Source of the DNA: Bacillota bacterium
GTDB taxonomy: Bacteria; Bacillota; Dehalobacteriia; UBA4068
Assembly (NCBI GenBank): GCA_024679955.1
Contig: JAILCQ010000017.1
Coordinates: 32,909-96,908, forward strand
Direction: 5' to 3'
DNA: 64,000 nucleotides
The notes below the pieces were generated by a model, which ran no database searches, was not told the origin of the DNA, and saw nothing but the letters and a program-made list of their open reading frames with translations. Made by a program: the position numbers and the translations under genes. Of this stretch, positions 1 to 8,672 are shown piece after piece. Position 1 is the stretch's first letter, and every line of letters starts with the position of its first letter.

Positions 1-1114
1 AGGCCCCGGCGGGCATTTGCCGGTACAACTGGCGCAGGGTTTCTATGACGCATTCCAGGGGCCGGCCGTTGTTGTTGCCGTAAGAACTGAACAGCATCTG
101 CTCCTGTTCGTCGATCAATACGCATTTGCTGGTGGTGCTGCCGGCGTCGATCCCCAAAAAGCAGGGGCCTTGGGCCTGCGCCAAAGGACTTTCGGGAATA
201 AAACTGCGACTGTGCCGCTCCCGGAAAGCCTGCAATTCCTCTTCATTGGCAAACAAAGGCGGCAAAATCTCCTCCTGGGACAGCCGGTCTTCCGCCAAAA
301 GCGCCAATTTGCCGGGGATGTCCGCTGCGGCAACCGGCTCGCCCTGGCGCTGCAAAGCCGCGCCCATGGCGATGAACACCTGGCTGTTTTCCGGAACCAG
401 CATTTCTTCATCCGCAAGATGCAAGGTTTCCTGAAAGCGGCGGCGCAGCTGGGGCAAAAAATGCAAAGGCCCGCCCAAAAAAGCCACCTTGCCCCGGATC
501 GGCTTGCCGCAGGCCAGGCCGGAAATGGTTTGATTCACCACCGATTGAAAAATAGAAGCGGCCAGATTGGCCGGAGAAGCCCCGTCGTTGATCAAGGGCT
601 GGATATCGCTTTTGGCAAAAACGCCGCAGCGGGAAGCGATGGGATACAAGGCCGTGGCGTCCGCCGCCAATACATCCAATCCGGCGGTATCGGTATCCAG
701 CAAAGAAGCCATCTGATCCAAAAACGCGCCGGTGCCGCCGGCGCAGGAGCCGTTCATCCGCTGCTCCACGCCGTTCTTCAAATAGGTGATTTTGGCGTCC
801 TCGCCCCCCAGCTCGATGGCCACGTCGGCGTCAGGCACAAAACGGCGCAAGGCAGCCAAACCCGCCGCCACCTCCTGCACAAAGGGCAAGCCCAAACGCT
901 CCGCCACGGCGATGCCCGCCGAGCCGGTCACCGTAAGCAAAAAGCCGTCGTCCCGGAAGCGGCTGCAGACGTCCGTCAGCAGATCCTGCAAACACTTGCC
1001 GATATCCGCCAAATGCCGGCGGTAATCGGCAAAAACCAGTCGATCGTTTTCATCCAATATGGCAATTTTAACAGTGGTAGAACCGATATCCAAACCGGCC
1101 GCATATATGGTCAT
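1..1114 (-). CDS. Acyl-CoA dehydratase activase-related protein, N-terminal 371 aa (runs off the window)
   Basis: The frame from ATG at 1114 stays open to the left edge of the window. Two ASKHA ATPase phosphate-binding motifs are visible: GLDIGSTTVK at residues 7-16 and GIDAGSTTSK near residue 322. Between them lies SCAGGTGAFLDQMA (cysteine at residue 124), which in this family holds the bridging 4Fe-4S cluster of the activase dimer. Single-domain activases (HgdC, BadF/BadG) are about 260 aa, so the second ASKHA start marks the large fused form, which usually continues into a dehydratase-like region of more than 1000 aa. In the family the activase drives ATP-dependent single-electron transfer to 2-hydroxyacyl-CoA dehydratases; the exact role of the large fused form is not settled. 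No dehydratase gene is visible in the window. Confidence 0.85.
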   Translation of the reverse strand, partial: MTIYAAGLDIGSTTVKIAILDENDRLVFADYRRHLADIGKCLQDLLTDVCSRFRDDGFLLTVTGSAGIAVAERLGLPFVQEVAAGLAALRRFVPDADVAIELGGEDAKITYLKNGVEQRMNGSCAGGTGAFLDQMASLLDTDTAGLDVLAADATALYPIASRCGVFAKSDIQPLINDGASPANLAASIFQSVVNQTISGLACGKPIRGKVAFLGGPLHFLPQLRRRFQETLHLADEEMLVPENSQVFIAMGAALQRQGEPVAAADIPGKLALLAEDRLSQEEILPPLFANEEELQAFRERHSRSFIPESPLAQAQGPCFLGIDAGSTTSKCVLIDEQEQMLFSSYGNNNGRPLECVIETLRQLYRQMPAGA

Positions 1115-1228
1115 AGTCGATAGTCCTTTTCCCATAAAACCTGACAAAACAAAGGGGCATACGTCCCGGCAGCCCCCAGCATAAGCCCGGAACGGTTTTC
1201 TGTTTCAAAGCTGCTATTTTTACTCTAT

Positions 1229-1256
1229 ATTTTAATAGGAACGTTACAGATCACAA
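1229..1256 (-). promoter_or_regulatory. Possible sigma-A promoter of the activase gene
   Basis: Read on the minus strand there is TTGTGA, a 16-bp spacer and TAAAAT, about 115 bp upstream of the activase ATG. The match is moderate and the spacing slightly short. Confidence 0.35.
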
Positions 1257-1333
1257 CAGTATTGATCGTATCATATATAGATCGGAAAATCAATCGTTGG
1301 CAAATATAGGCGATGAGGCGGCCCCTGCAAATG

Positions 1334-1364
1334 AAAAACGCCGCGAAACCTGGCCGTTCGCGGC
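1334..1364 (-). terminator. Intrinsic terminator downstream of sigH
   Basis: On the minus strand the arms GCCGCGAA and TTCGCGGC enclose a short loop and are followed by GTTTTTC. It lies about 30 bp after the sigH stop codon. Confidence 0.7.
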
Positions 1365-1392
1365 TTACCGTTTTTCCGGACGCCGGAAACGC

Positions 1393-2256
1393 TTATCTGT
1401 CTTGCTCCCGGTTTTCCAAATATCTTTCCAATTTCCGTTTCACCCGCTGCAGGGCGTTGTCGATGGATTTCACATGCCGGTTCAAATCGCAGGCGATTTC
1501 CTGATAGCTTTTCCCTTCCAGATAGAACATCAGCACTTTCCATTCCAGAGAGGACAAGATCTCCCCCATTTTCGACTCGATATCGTCGAATTCTTCCCGG
1601 CTGATGATCAGCTCTTCCGGGTCGGTGATGCGGGTGCCGGAAATCACATCCAGCAGGGTGCGGTCGCTGTCCTCATCGTAAATGGGTTTGTTCAAAGAAA
1701 CATAGGAATTCAAAGGGATATGTTTTTGCCGGGTGGCGGTTTTGATGGCGGTGATGATCTGCCTGGTGATGCACAGCTCGGCAAAGGCCCGGAAGGAAGA
1801 AAGCTTGTCCGGACGGAAATCCCGGATGGCCTTATACAGGCCGATCATCCCTTCCTGAATGATGTCCTCTTTGTCCGCGCCGATCAAAAAATAGGAACGG
1901 GCTTTGGCCCGAACAAAATTCTTGTATTTGGTGATCAGATATTCCTGGGCGTCCACATTGCCCTGTCCGGCCAAAGCCACCGCTTCCTCATCGCTGAGCA
2001 GGCAAAAATCCTCCTGGCGATTGTCAATACCGGCCACGGCATGCTCCAGATCGTCATAGGCGGTGGACAAATCGTCCTCATCCAGCGCCGTTTCCAGAAA
2101 ATCCTCGCCGGGGGGCTCGAGAGTAGATAAGTCGCCGGACAAATCGTTCAAGTCGGATATCGTATCCATCTCTTCCAGAAAATCCCCATCACCGTCGGAC
2201 AGCCGCCGGTTAAAATTATCATCATGATTATCCTTCCGCAAACTTATTATTCTCAC
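1393..2256 (-). CDS. sigH: RNA polymerase sporulation sigma factor SigH (Spo0H)
   Basis: Sigma-70 family protein that in Bacillota directs early sporulation and stationary-phase transcription. The core matches SigH almost word for word: YKNFVRAKARSYFLIGADKE, EDIIQEGMIGLYKAIRDF (region 2.2), ITAIKTATRQKHIPLNSYVS and a region 4 helix-turn-helix near the C-terminus (SYQEIACDLNRHVKSIDNAL). The total of 287 aa exceeds the usual 210-220 because of an acidic N-terminal extension of about 70 residues rich in D/E. The GTG at 2256 lies inside the Shine-Dalgarno-like GGGGAGGTGA, so translation may start at the in-frame TTG at 2241 instead. Monocistronic, with its own promoter and terminator. Confidence 0.9.
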   Translation of the reverse strand: MRIISLRKDNHDDNFNRRLSDGDGDFLEEMDTISDLNDLSGDLSTLEPPGEDFLETALDEDDLSTAYDDLEHAVAGIDNRQEDFCLLSDEEAVALAGQGNVDAQEYLITKYKNFVRAKARSYFLIGADKEDIIQEGMIGLYKAIRDFRPDKLSSFRAFAELCITRQIITAIKTATRQKHIPLNSYVSLNKPIYDEDSDRTLLDVISGTRITDPEELIISREEFDDIESKMGEILSSLEWKVLMFYLEGKSYQEIACDLNRHVKSIDNALQRVKRKLERYLENREQDR

Positions 2257-2284
2257 CTCCCCGAAAAAACGCTTCTCTTCTTTA

Positions 2285-2314
2285 AGTATACTTTATCATT
2301 TTTGTCGAAGTCAA
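2285..2314 (-). promoter_or_regulatory. Sigma-A-type promoter of sigH
   Basis: On the minus strand TTGACT (2314-2309) and TATACT (2290-2285) are separated by 18 bp, about 30-45 bp upstream of the start codon. Confidence 0.65.
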
Positions 2315-2436
2315 GCAAAGTTTAGGAAAACAGCCCGGCCATACGGGAGAAATGCCGGATCGGCTTCGGCAAAACAGGAAGATTCTTCCAATATTCTCCA
2401 TTTCTCTTCACCAAAACTGCATAAAATTTGCAGATT

Positions 2437-3456
2437 TTATTTTTTTGCGGCGGATTTTTTCAACCTGTTCATGATCGCCGCCCCCAAACCCTGTTCCGGA
2501 ACGGTCTCCACCAAAATATATTGCCTTTTCTCCGCATCCGCCAAACGCAAAGCGGCAAACATGTTCCGGGCGAAGGCCTGCAGATCCCCCCGGCGGGCGA
2601 TAATAAAATTATCCTGCCGGGGATAGGCGGCGGCGGTATCTTCAAAAACGATGCACAACGGCTCCGGCAAGCCCTGGGCCAGCAGTTCCCGCCGGGTTTT
2701 GTCCAGGCTGGCGCCGTCTTCCATCAGCAACACCTGGCCTTCCGGGGCGTAATGCCGGTATTTCATACCCGGCGCCGCCGGCCTTTCTTTGTCTTCCGGC
2801 CGGGGCAGCGCCACATCGCCGCAAAGCGCCCGCAATGCCTCGGCGGTGATCCGTCCCGGCCGCAGCAGCACCGGCACGTCGCCGCAGGCGTTGACCACCG
2901 TGGATTCCAAACCGATATCCACCGGGCCGCCGTCCAAGATCAGCGGCAGCTTGCCCTGCAAATCGTCGTATACATGCCGGGCCAGGGTGGGGCTGGGTTT
3001 GCCGGAAGAATTGGCCGAAGGCGCGGCCACCGGCACTTTCGCCGCCCGCAGCATGGCCGCGGCCCCTGCATGCAGCGGAAAGCGCACCGCCGCCGTAGGC
3101 AAACCGGCGGTGACCACATCCGGCACCTGCGGCCGCCGGGGCAAGACCAAAGTCAAAGGCCCCGGCCAAAACCGCTCCGCCAGCTTCCGGCCCAAAGGGG
3201 TAAACTTCACCAGGCGCTCCGCCGTTTCCATATCGGCCACATGGGAAATCAACGGATTATCCGCCGGCCTGCCCTTGGCGGCAAAAATCTTGGCCACCGC
3301 CGCCGGCTGCCAGGCGTCCGCGCCCAAGCCATATACGGTCTCCGTGGGAAAGGCCACCAATTCCCCGCGGCGCAGCCATTCCCCCGCCTGGGCAAATGCC
3401 GCCTGGGCAGTTTCCGGGTTTTCTATATTCACGATTTGAGTATCGAATCCGTTCAT
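2437..3456 (-). CDS. tsaC: L-threonylcarbamoyladenylate synthase (YrdC/Sua5 type)
   Basis: Makes threonylcarbamoyl-AMP from threonine, bicarbonate and ATP, the first step of t6A37 tRNA modification; the transfer step is done by TsaD, encoded at 12831-13919. YrdC-fold motifs are clear: PTETVYGL (residues 37-44), KGRPADNPL (61-69) and PSANSSGKPSPT. The 339-aa length and the C-terminal half (PGMKYRHYAPEG region) show the long Sua5/YwlC form with the extra C-terminal domain. ATG 3456 is preferred; upstream extension would overlap prmC. The gene follows prmC by 65 bp, a common prmC-tsaC pairing. Confidence 0.92.
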   Translation of the reverse strand: MNGFDTQIVNIENPETAQAAFAQAGEWLRRGELVAFPTETVYGLGADAWQPAAVAKIFAAKGRPADNPLISHVADMETAERLVKFTPLGRKLAERFWPGPLTLVLPRRPQVPDVVTAGLPTAAVRFPLHAGAAAMLRAAKVPVAAPSANSSGKPSPTLARHVYDDLQGKLPLILDGGPVDIGLESTVVNACGDVPVLLRPGRITAEALRALCGDVALPRPEDKERPAAPGMKYRHYAPEGQVLLMEDGASLDKTRRELLAQGLPEPLCIVFEDTAAAYPRQDNFIIARRGDLQAFARNMFAALRLADAEKRQYILVETVPEQGLGAAIMNRLKKSAAKK

Positions 3457-3521
3457 AGTAACAGACGGTCCTTCAAGCGTATTTGTTTCCGCCGGGGCCT
3501 TTGCCCCGGCTTTCCCTAAGA

Positions 3522-4388
3522 TCAATCCCCGGCCAAACCGGCCACCACAAAGCGGTCCCGGCCGCCGTAATCGTCGCCGGTTTCCCATACCGTCCAACCG
3601 GCTTCCCGCAAAATGGCGCATACCCCGGCCCTTTGACCGGCGCCATGCTCCAGGATCAGCCGCCCGCCGGGATACAACACCTGACCGGCCTGAACAGCCA
3701 GGCGGCGGTAAAAGGAAAGCCCGTCCGGTCCGCCGTCCAAAGCGGCCCAGGGTTCGTACTGCAGCTCCCGATCCAAAGCGGCGATCTCCTGGCTTGGGAT
3801 ATAGGGCGGATTGGCAATCAGCAAAGACAGACGCAGGCCCTGGGCCTGCAGGGGCAAAAGCAAATCCCCTTCCAGCAGCCGCACCCGGTCTTCCGTATGG
3901 TTCAGTTGGCAGTTTTCCCTGGCCACCGTCAGGGCGCCGGGAGAAATATCCACCGCATACACGGTAAAATCCGGCAAAAAGCAGGCCAAAGCCACGGCAA
4001 AAGCGCCGCTGCCGGTGCAGATATCCCCGGCCAACGGCGGCAGATGCTGCCGGTCCGCCAATTGCCGGGCCAGAGCCACCGCCCTTTCCACCACCACTTC
4101 GCTGTCGCCCCGGGGGATCAAAGCCTGGGGCAAAGCCCGCAGGGTAAGGCCCATGAATTCCGTTTCGCCCAAAATGTATTGCAGCGGTTCTCCCTGCCGC
4201 CGCCGCTGCAATCGCGGCAGCAGCCAGGCCTCTTCCACCGTTTCCCGGCGATGCAAAGGCAAATGGCTCAAAGGCACGTCCAAAGCCGCCGCCAGCAGCA
4301 ATCTGGCTTCGCTGTGGGCCTCCTCCGGCGTCATGCCGGCCTGGGTCAAAGCTTCTTTCAGCCAGATATAGGCTTGATCCGCGCGCAC
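3522..4388 (-). CDS. prmC: Peptide chain release factor N5-glutamine methyltransferase
   Basis: Methylates the GGQ glutamine of release factors RF1 and RF2 using SAM. The 288-aa protein has an N-terminal helical domain, the SAM-binding loop DICTGSGAFAVALA (residues 122-135) and the catalytic NPPY (193-196). PRGDSE at 92-97 stands where the family usually has PRPET/PRxDTE. It starts at GTG 4388, one base after the murJ stop codon, so murJ and prmC are translationally coupled. Confidence 0.92.
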   Translation of the reverse strand: MRADQAYIWLKEALTQAGMTPEEAHSEARLLLAAALDVPLSHLPLHRRETVEEAWLLPRLQRRRQGEPLQYILGETEFMGLTLRALPQALIPRGDSEVVVERAVALARQLADRQHLPPLAGDICTGSGAFAVALACFLPDFTVYAVDISPGALTVARENCQLNHTEDRVRLLEGDLLLPLQAQGLRLSLLIANPPYIPSQEIAALDRELQYEPWAALDGGPDGLSFYRRLAVQAGQVLYPGGRLILEHGAGQRAGVCAILREAGWTVWETGDDYGGRDRFVVAGLAGD

Positions 4389-4389
4389 A

Positions 4390-5988
4390 TCAACTCAGCT
4401 TCTTTCTTTTCAATTTGCCTTTGAGCAGATTCAGCACCAAAGCGCATTCTTCCATCTTCATCAGAGAAGCGGCCACGAAAAACACCGCCATGGCCACCGC
4501 AATGGAACCGCCCAGGCTGAGGGCCTGCTGCATTTTGCCCGCCGTGCCCATCAGGCCCTCCAGCAAACGGCTGGTTTGCCAGGCGGCCAAACCCATCAGC
4601 ACGCAGGCCGCGCCGGTCTTCAAAAAGGAAAGACAGATCCGGCGCATATCCATGGGGCCGATCTTCAGCCGCAGGAACAGGAACAGCAGCGCCGCCTGGA
4701 TCAAGCCCGCCAGGGAATTGGCGAAAGCCAAACCGATATGCTGCCAATGGCCGATCAGCAATATGGAAAAGAGGATATTCAAGGCAATGCAGGATACGCT
4801 GATCATCACCGGGGTGACGGTGTTTTGGATGGCGTAAAAGCCCCGCAAGATCACCTGAACGATGCCGTAGCCCACCAGGCCGATGCAGTAAAACAGCAGG
4901 GCCTGGCCGGTCAGCGTGGTATTCGCCGCGGAAAAGGACTGGCTGTATTCGAACAGCAAACGGATGATCGGCTCCCGCAGCACCGCCAGACCCACGGCGG
5001 AAGGCAGCAGGATAAAGGCCACCGAGCGGATGGCCAAAGACAGGCTGCGTTTGTATTCGCCCATTTCCTTCACGGCCGCCAAACGGGTCAGGGTGGGGAA
5101 AAAGGAAACCGCGATGGCCACGGCGAACACGCCGATAGGCAATTGCATAAAACGGTTGGCCATACGCAAAGCCGTATACACCCCGTCGGTCAAGCCGGTG
5201 GCCAGCTTTTGGGTGACCAAAAGATTGATCTGGCTTACGGACAAACCGATCAGAGCCGGGATCATCAGGGCCACCATACGGTGGAGGCCCGGGTTGTGGG
5301 TATCCAGGGAGAAAGAAAAACGGAACCCCACTTTTTTCAAAGCGGGCACCTGCACTAGGAAGAACAGGGCCGCGCCCACCAATACGCCCAGGGAAAAGCC
5401 GGCGATGCCATAGCCCGGCCAGCGGCTTTCTATGGGGCCGGCCAAAGCCGCGCCGAACACCACGATGATCACATTGTAGAGGAAAGAGCCGATGGCCGGC
5501 CAGAAAAAGTGCTGATTGGCATGGAGGATGGCCATGGCAATGGCGGACATGGCCATAAGCAAGGCCTGGATCAGCATCATGCGGGTCAGGGTGACGGTCA
5601 GGGCCATGCCTTGGGCCGTATCAAAATCGGTAAGCAGGCTCATCAAGGGACGGGTGAATACAAACGAGATACCGATGCCGATCACCATCAGCAAAAGGAT
5701 CCAACTGGTAAAAACGCTGGATACCCGCCAGGCCTGCTCTTCTTTTTTATTGGCCAGATAGGAAGCGAAAACCGGAATGAACGCGGAGCTCATAGCGCCG
5801 CCGATCAGGATCTGATACAAAGTATCCGGTATGGAAAAAGCGGCGTTATAGGCGTCGGTGACCATGCTTTGGCCGAAAATATTCATCATCACCACATCCC
5901 GGACATAGCCCAGGACCCGGGACAAAACGTTGACCACCATCAAAAACCCGGCGGTGCGGATAATAAAACTCTGGTCGGTTTTGCTCAA
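4390..5988 (-). CDS. murJ: Lipid II flippase MurJ (MviN family)
   Basis: Multi-pass membrane protein (about 14 hydrophobic segments over 532 aa) of the MVF family that moves the peptidoglycan precursor lipid II across the membrane. The N-terminus (FIIRTAGFLMVVNVLSRVLG, then YVRDVVMMNIFG) and QLPIGVFAVAIAVSFFPTL are typical. An ATG lies at 6015 without a ribosome site; TTG at 5988 sits 7 nt after GGGGGG and gives the usual short N-terminus, so I chose it. First gene of the minus-strand set murJ-prmC-tsaC. Confidence 0.9.
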   Translation of the reverse strand: MSKTDQSFIIRTAGFLMVVNVLSRVLGYVRDVVMMNIFGQSMVTDAYNAAFSIPDTLYQILIGGAMSSAFIPVFASYLANKKEEQAWRVSSVFTSWILLLMVIGIGISFVFTRPLMSLLTDFDTAQGMALTVTLTRMMLIQALLMAMSAIAMAILHANQHFFWPAIGSFLYNVIIVVFGAALAGPIESRWPGYGIAGFSLGVLVGAALFFLVQVPALKKVGFRFSFSLDTHNPGLHRMVALMIPALIGLSVSQINLLVTQKLATGLTDGVYTALRMANRFMQLPIGVFAVAIAVSFFPTLTRLAAVKEMGEYKRSLSLAIRSVAFILLPSAVGLAVLREPIIRLLFEYSQSFSAANTTLTGQALLFYCIGLVGYGIVQVILRGFYAIQNTVTPVMISVSCIALNILFSILLIGHWQHIGLAFANSLAGLIQAALLFLFLRLKIGPMDMRRICLSFLKTGAACVLMGLAAWQTSRLLEGLMGTAGKMQQALSLGGSIAVAMAVFFVAASLMKMEECALVLNLLKGKLKRKKLS

Positions 5989-6196
5989 ACAATATCCCCC
6001 CATCTTGATTGGCATAAGTCAATAGAAACGGCCCTTCCGGGGCCGCCGGCGTCGAAGCGTTCCAGCCGCCGGTCACAGGCCAACCTATCTTAAAATTATA
6101 CCATAGTTTTTTTATTTTTCCACTTTGTTTTTGACCAAAGTTATGGCATACTTTAAAATAATAAACTGCGGTTTTGATAACAGCAAAGGAGAATGT

Positions 6197-7006
6197 ATGA
6201 AGCGATGCAATGCCCCGGCGGCGCTGGAAAAACCCGCCGCCGCGCGAATTTGGGAATTGGACGCCTGGCGCGGCCTGTGCGTATGCCTGATGATACTGGA
6301 TCATACCCTGTACGACATAGGCTTTTTGTTCGGGGATATTTGGCAGGCCCATCCGCTGCTCCAGGGCTTGGCGGCCGTGGGCGATTTCGCCTGCAGCGTC
6401 TATTGGTATTCCTGGCCCAGGATGCTGGTGCGGGCTTTGGTGCTGGCTTCCTTCATCGCCTTATGCGGCATTTCCTGTTCCTTTTCCCGCTCCAATCTGT
6501 GGCGGGGCATGCGTTTGCTGGTGGTGGCCCTGCTTTTGAGCCTGGTCACCTGGCTGGCCGACCGTTTCCTGGGCGTGCGGGACTATATGACCATTCGTTT
6601 CGGCGTTTTGCATATGCTGGCCATCTCCATCCTGGCCTATCATCTGGTGCACCGTTTCCACCGGCATATCGTTTTGGCCATCGGCATGCTGATGATCGCC
6701 ATGGGCCTGTATTTCCATTATCACCCCCTGCCGGGCAGTTGGATGATCGGCGGCATTTTAGGGGTCAGCCCCGCCTCCTTTTATTCCGCCGACTATTTCC
6801 CCCTGTTGCCCTGGTGCGGCTATTTGCTGGCCGGCGCGGCCCTGGGCCAAAGGCTGTACCAAAACCGGCGCAGCCGTTTTCCCAAAGGCGGCGGCCGCGG
6901 CTGGCAAAAAGCCCTCTGCCTGGTAGGCCGCCACGCTTTGTTGGTTTATGTGCTGCATCAGCCCATATTATATGCGTTCTTCTCTTTGCTTACCCATATC
7001 TTCTGA
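6197..7006 (+). CDS. Heparan-alpha-glucosaminide N-acetyltransferase-like membrane protein (DUF1624)
   Basis: Integral membrane protein of 269 aa with about 7-8 hydrophobic segments. It opens with RIWELDAWRGLCVCLMILDH; the R.xELDxxRGxxxxxMxxxH pattern is typical of the HGSNAT/DUF1624 acyltransferase family, as is the late HALLVYVLHQPILY. Bacterial members are presumed to acylate cell-surface glycans from the cytoplasmic side; the substrate here is unknown. ATG 6197 follows AAGGAG by 5 nt. Divergent from murJ. Confidence 0.75.
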   Translation: MKRCNAPAALEKPAAARIWELDAWRGLCVCLMILDHTLYDIGFLFGDIWQAHPLLQGLAAVGDFACSVYWYSWPRMLVRALVLASFIALCGISCSFSRSNLWRGMRLLVVALLLSLVTWLADRFLGVRDYMTIRFGVLHMLAISILAYHLVHRFHRHIVLAIGMLMIAMGLYFHYHPLPGSWMIGGILGVSPASFYSADYFPLLPWCGYLLAGAALGQRLYQNRRSRFPKGGGRGWQKALCLVGRHALLVYVLHQPILYAFFSLLTHIF

Positions 7007-7104
7007 CAACGGCGGCCAGGCTGCAAAAGGAAATCCGCCCTGCCGCCGCTTTCAGGAAAAATCCCCTTCCACCCGCATATATATCCCCCAGGGGGGATTT
7101 TTTT

Positions 7105-7392
7105 ATGGGCAAAAACAAAATCGCCGCCGCCTTGGCCGCCGCTTTGGAATTGCCGGAAGAAGCGGCTTTGGCCCTGCCGCGTTTGACCTTGCTGGGGCAA
7201 GAGCGGCTGACGGTGGAAAACCATCAGGGCATTGTCGTCTACGGGCCCAACCGGGTGGTATGCGCCACCTGCCTGGGGCCGCTGGAGATCGCCGGCCGGG
7301 ATCTGCGTCTGGGCTATCTGGCCCCGGAAGAACTGACAATAACCGGCAGCATCGCCGGGCTCACCTGGATGGAAAGGGGGGAAAATCCATGA
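7105..7392 (+). CDS. yqfC: Sporulation protein YqfC
   Basis: Small protein (95 aa) of the YabP/YqfC family, expressed in sporulating Bacillota under SigE; molecular role unknown. The family signature is seen in LPRLTLLGQERLTVENHQGI followed by VVYGPNRVVC and LGYLAPEELTITGSIAGLTW. It overlaps yqfD by 4 nt (ATGA), the conserved yqfC-yqfD-phoH order. The GGGGGG used as ribosome site can pair with CCCCC just upstream, so a small hairpin may limit translation. Confidence 0.88.
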   Translation: MGKNKIAAALAAALELPEEAALALPRLTLLGQERLTVENHQGIVVYGPNRVVCATCLGPLEIAGRDLRLGYLAPEELTITGSIAGLTWMERGENP

Positions 7393-8612
7393 GCTTTTCG
7401 CCGGAACGATGGTGGAAAGGACAACTGCAAGTGGCGGTCAGCGGCCCGCAGCCGGAGCGCTTTCTCAATTTGGCCCTGTCCCGGGGGCTTACGGTGACCG
7501 GCGTGGCCTGGGACGGCCAGGGGCGGCTGCGTCTGTGGCTGGAGCTGCCGGACGCCGCCCGATTGCCGGAGCTGTGCCGCCTTTCCCATTGCCGCTTTCA
7601 GATCCTGCGCCGCCGGGGCCGGCCTTTCCTCCTGGCCCTATGGGGGAAAAGGCCTGCGCTGCTTGCCGCCGTTTTTCTTTCCCTGGCCGCCCTGCTGTGG
7701 CTTTCTTCTTTAATATTGAGCCTGGAGGTGACTTCCCCCTATCCGCTGGAAACGTCACAAAAGCAAAGGATACTGCAGCTGGCGGCGGAAGCCGGGGTCA
7801 AGCCCTATATCTCCCGCTGTTTCATCGATCTGGAAGAGGCGGAATCCCACATTTTAAGCAACGAGCCCGATCTGCTGTTTGCGGAAATCGAAGAACGGGG
7901 CAGCCATTTGCGGATCAACGTGGTATACCGGGTGAATGTGGCGGCGGGAGAAGAGACCCGGCCCCCCGGAGATATCGTGGCCGCCGCCGGCGGGGTGATC
8001 CGCAGCATCCTGGTGCAAAAGGGCACGGCCGCGGTCAGCGCCGGCCAGGCGGTGCGCCAAGGCCAGGTGCTGATCTCCGGCCAGGTGGGAAACAGCCAGG
8101 TGGCGGCAGCCGGCATGATCGTGGCGGAGATCTGGCGGGACGGCTACGGGGAATACCCCCTGTCTGCAAAAGTGCGGGAAAACAGCGGCCGGGTCAGCCG
8201 CCGCCTGTCCCTTCGCTTGGGGCACGGCCCTTCCCTAACCCTGTGGGGAAAAGAAGCCCCGCCCTTTGCCATCTGGCAGACTCGGGAAGAAAAGCGGCCT
8301 TTGCGCCTATGGAGGAAAATGACTTTGCCCATAGAATTAACTAGGAAGGAATACTTTGAGCAAAATGAAAAAGCGCTGGTATTCACGTCTCAACAGGCCC
8401 AGGAGCGGGCGGCCTGCGCCGCCTGGAACGCCGCTTTTTTCCTTTTACCGCCCCAGGCGGCGGTAGAGGATTGGCAAAACCGGGTTTTGCCCGGCGACGG
8501 CGATCTGGCCCGGGCCCATGTCCGCTTATCCGCCGCCTGCGATATCGGCGTTTTCCGCCCGGGTGTGGACGAAGCGGCGGCGCCAAGCCAAGCCGGCGAG
8601 GAAAACGACTGA
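7389..8612 (+). CDS. yqfD: Sporulation protein YqfD (SpoIV-like)
   Basis: 407-aa sporulation membrane protein. There is a soluble N-terminal part (about 1-80), one clear membrane segment (about 85-107, ALLAAVFLSLAALLWLSSLI) and a large C-terminal extracytoplasmic region with the YqfD-type stretch DIVAAAGGVIRSILVQKGTA and VRQGQVLISG. In Bacillus yqfD is transcribed in the mother cell; its biochemical role is unknown. Start ATG 7389 overlaps the yqfC stop. Confidence 0.88.
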   Translation: MSFSPERWWKGQLQVAVSGPQPERFLNLALSRGLTVTGVAWDGQGRLRLWLELPDAARLPELCRLSHCRFQILRRRGRPFLLALWGKRPALLAAVFLSLAALLWLSSLILSLEVTSPYPLETSQKQRILQLAAEAGVKPYISRCFIDLEEAESHILSNEPDLLFAEIEERGSHLRINVVYRVNVAAGEETRPPGDIVAAAGGVIRSILVQKGTAAVSAGQAVRQGQVLISGQVGNSQVAAAGMIVAEIWRDGYGEYPLSAKVRENSGRVSRRLSLRLGHGPSLTLWGKEAPPFAIWQTREEKRPLRLWRKMTLPIELTRKEYFEQNEKALVFTSQQAQERAACAAWNAAFFLLPPQAAVEDWQNRVLPGDGDLARAHVRLSAACDIGVFRPGVDEAAAPSQAGEEND

Positions 8613-8672
8613 CCGTCTCCCCGGCCGCCGGGACGGAAAAGCGCCAACCTCTTGCAAAGAAAGGGCGATCAT

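Noticed and set aside
2428..3519. Long open frames antisense to tsaC, prmC, murJ and many plus-strand genes
   Set aside because: They mirror GC-rich coding sequence, lack ribosome sites and read as arginine/glycine/proline-rich low-complexity protein.
7083..7104. Intrinsic terminator ending in TTTTTTT just before yqfC
   Set aside because: The loop would be too short for the full stem, and the G run is the ribosome site of yqfC.
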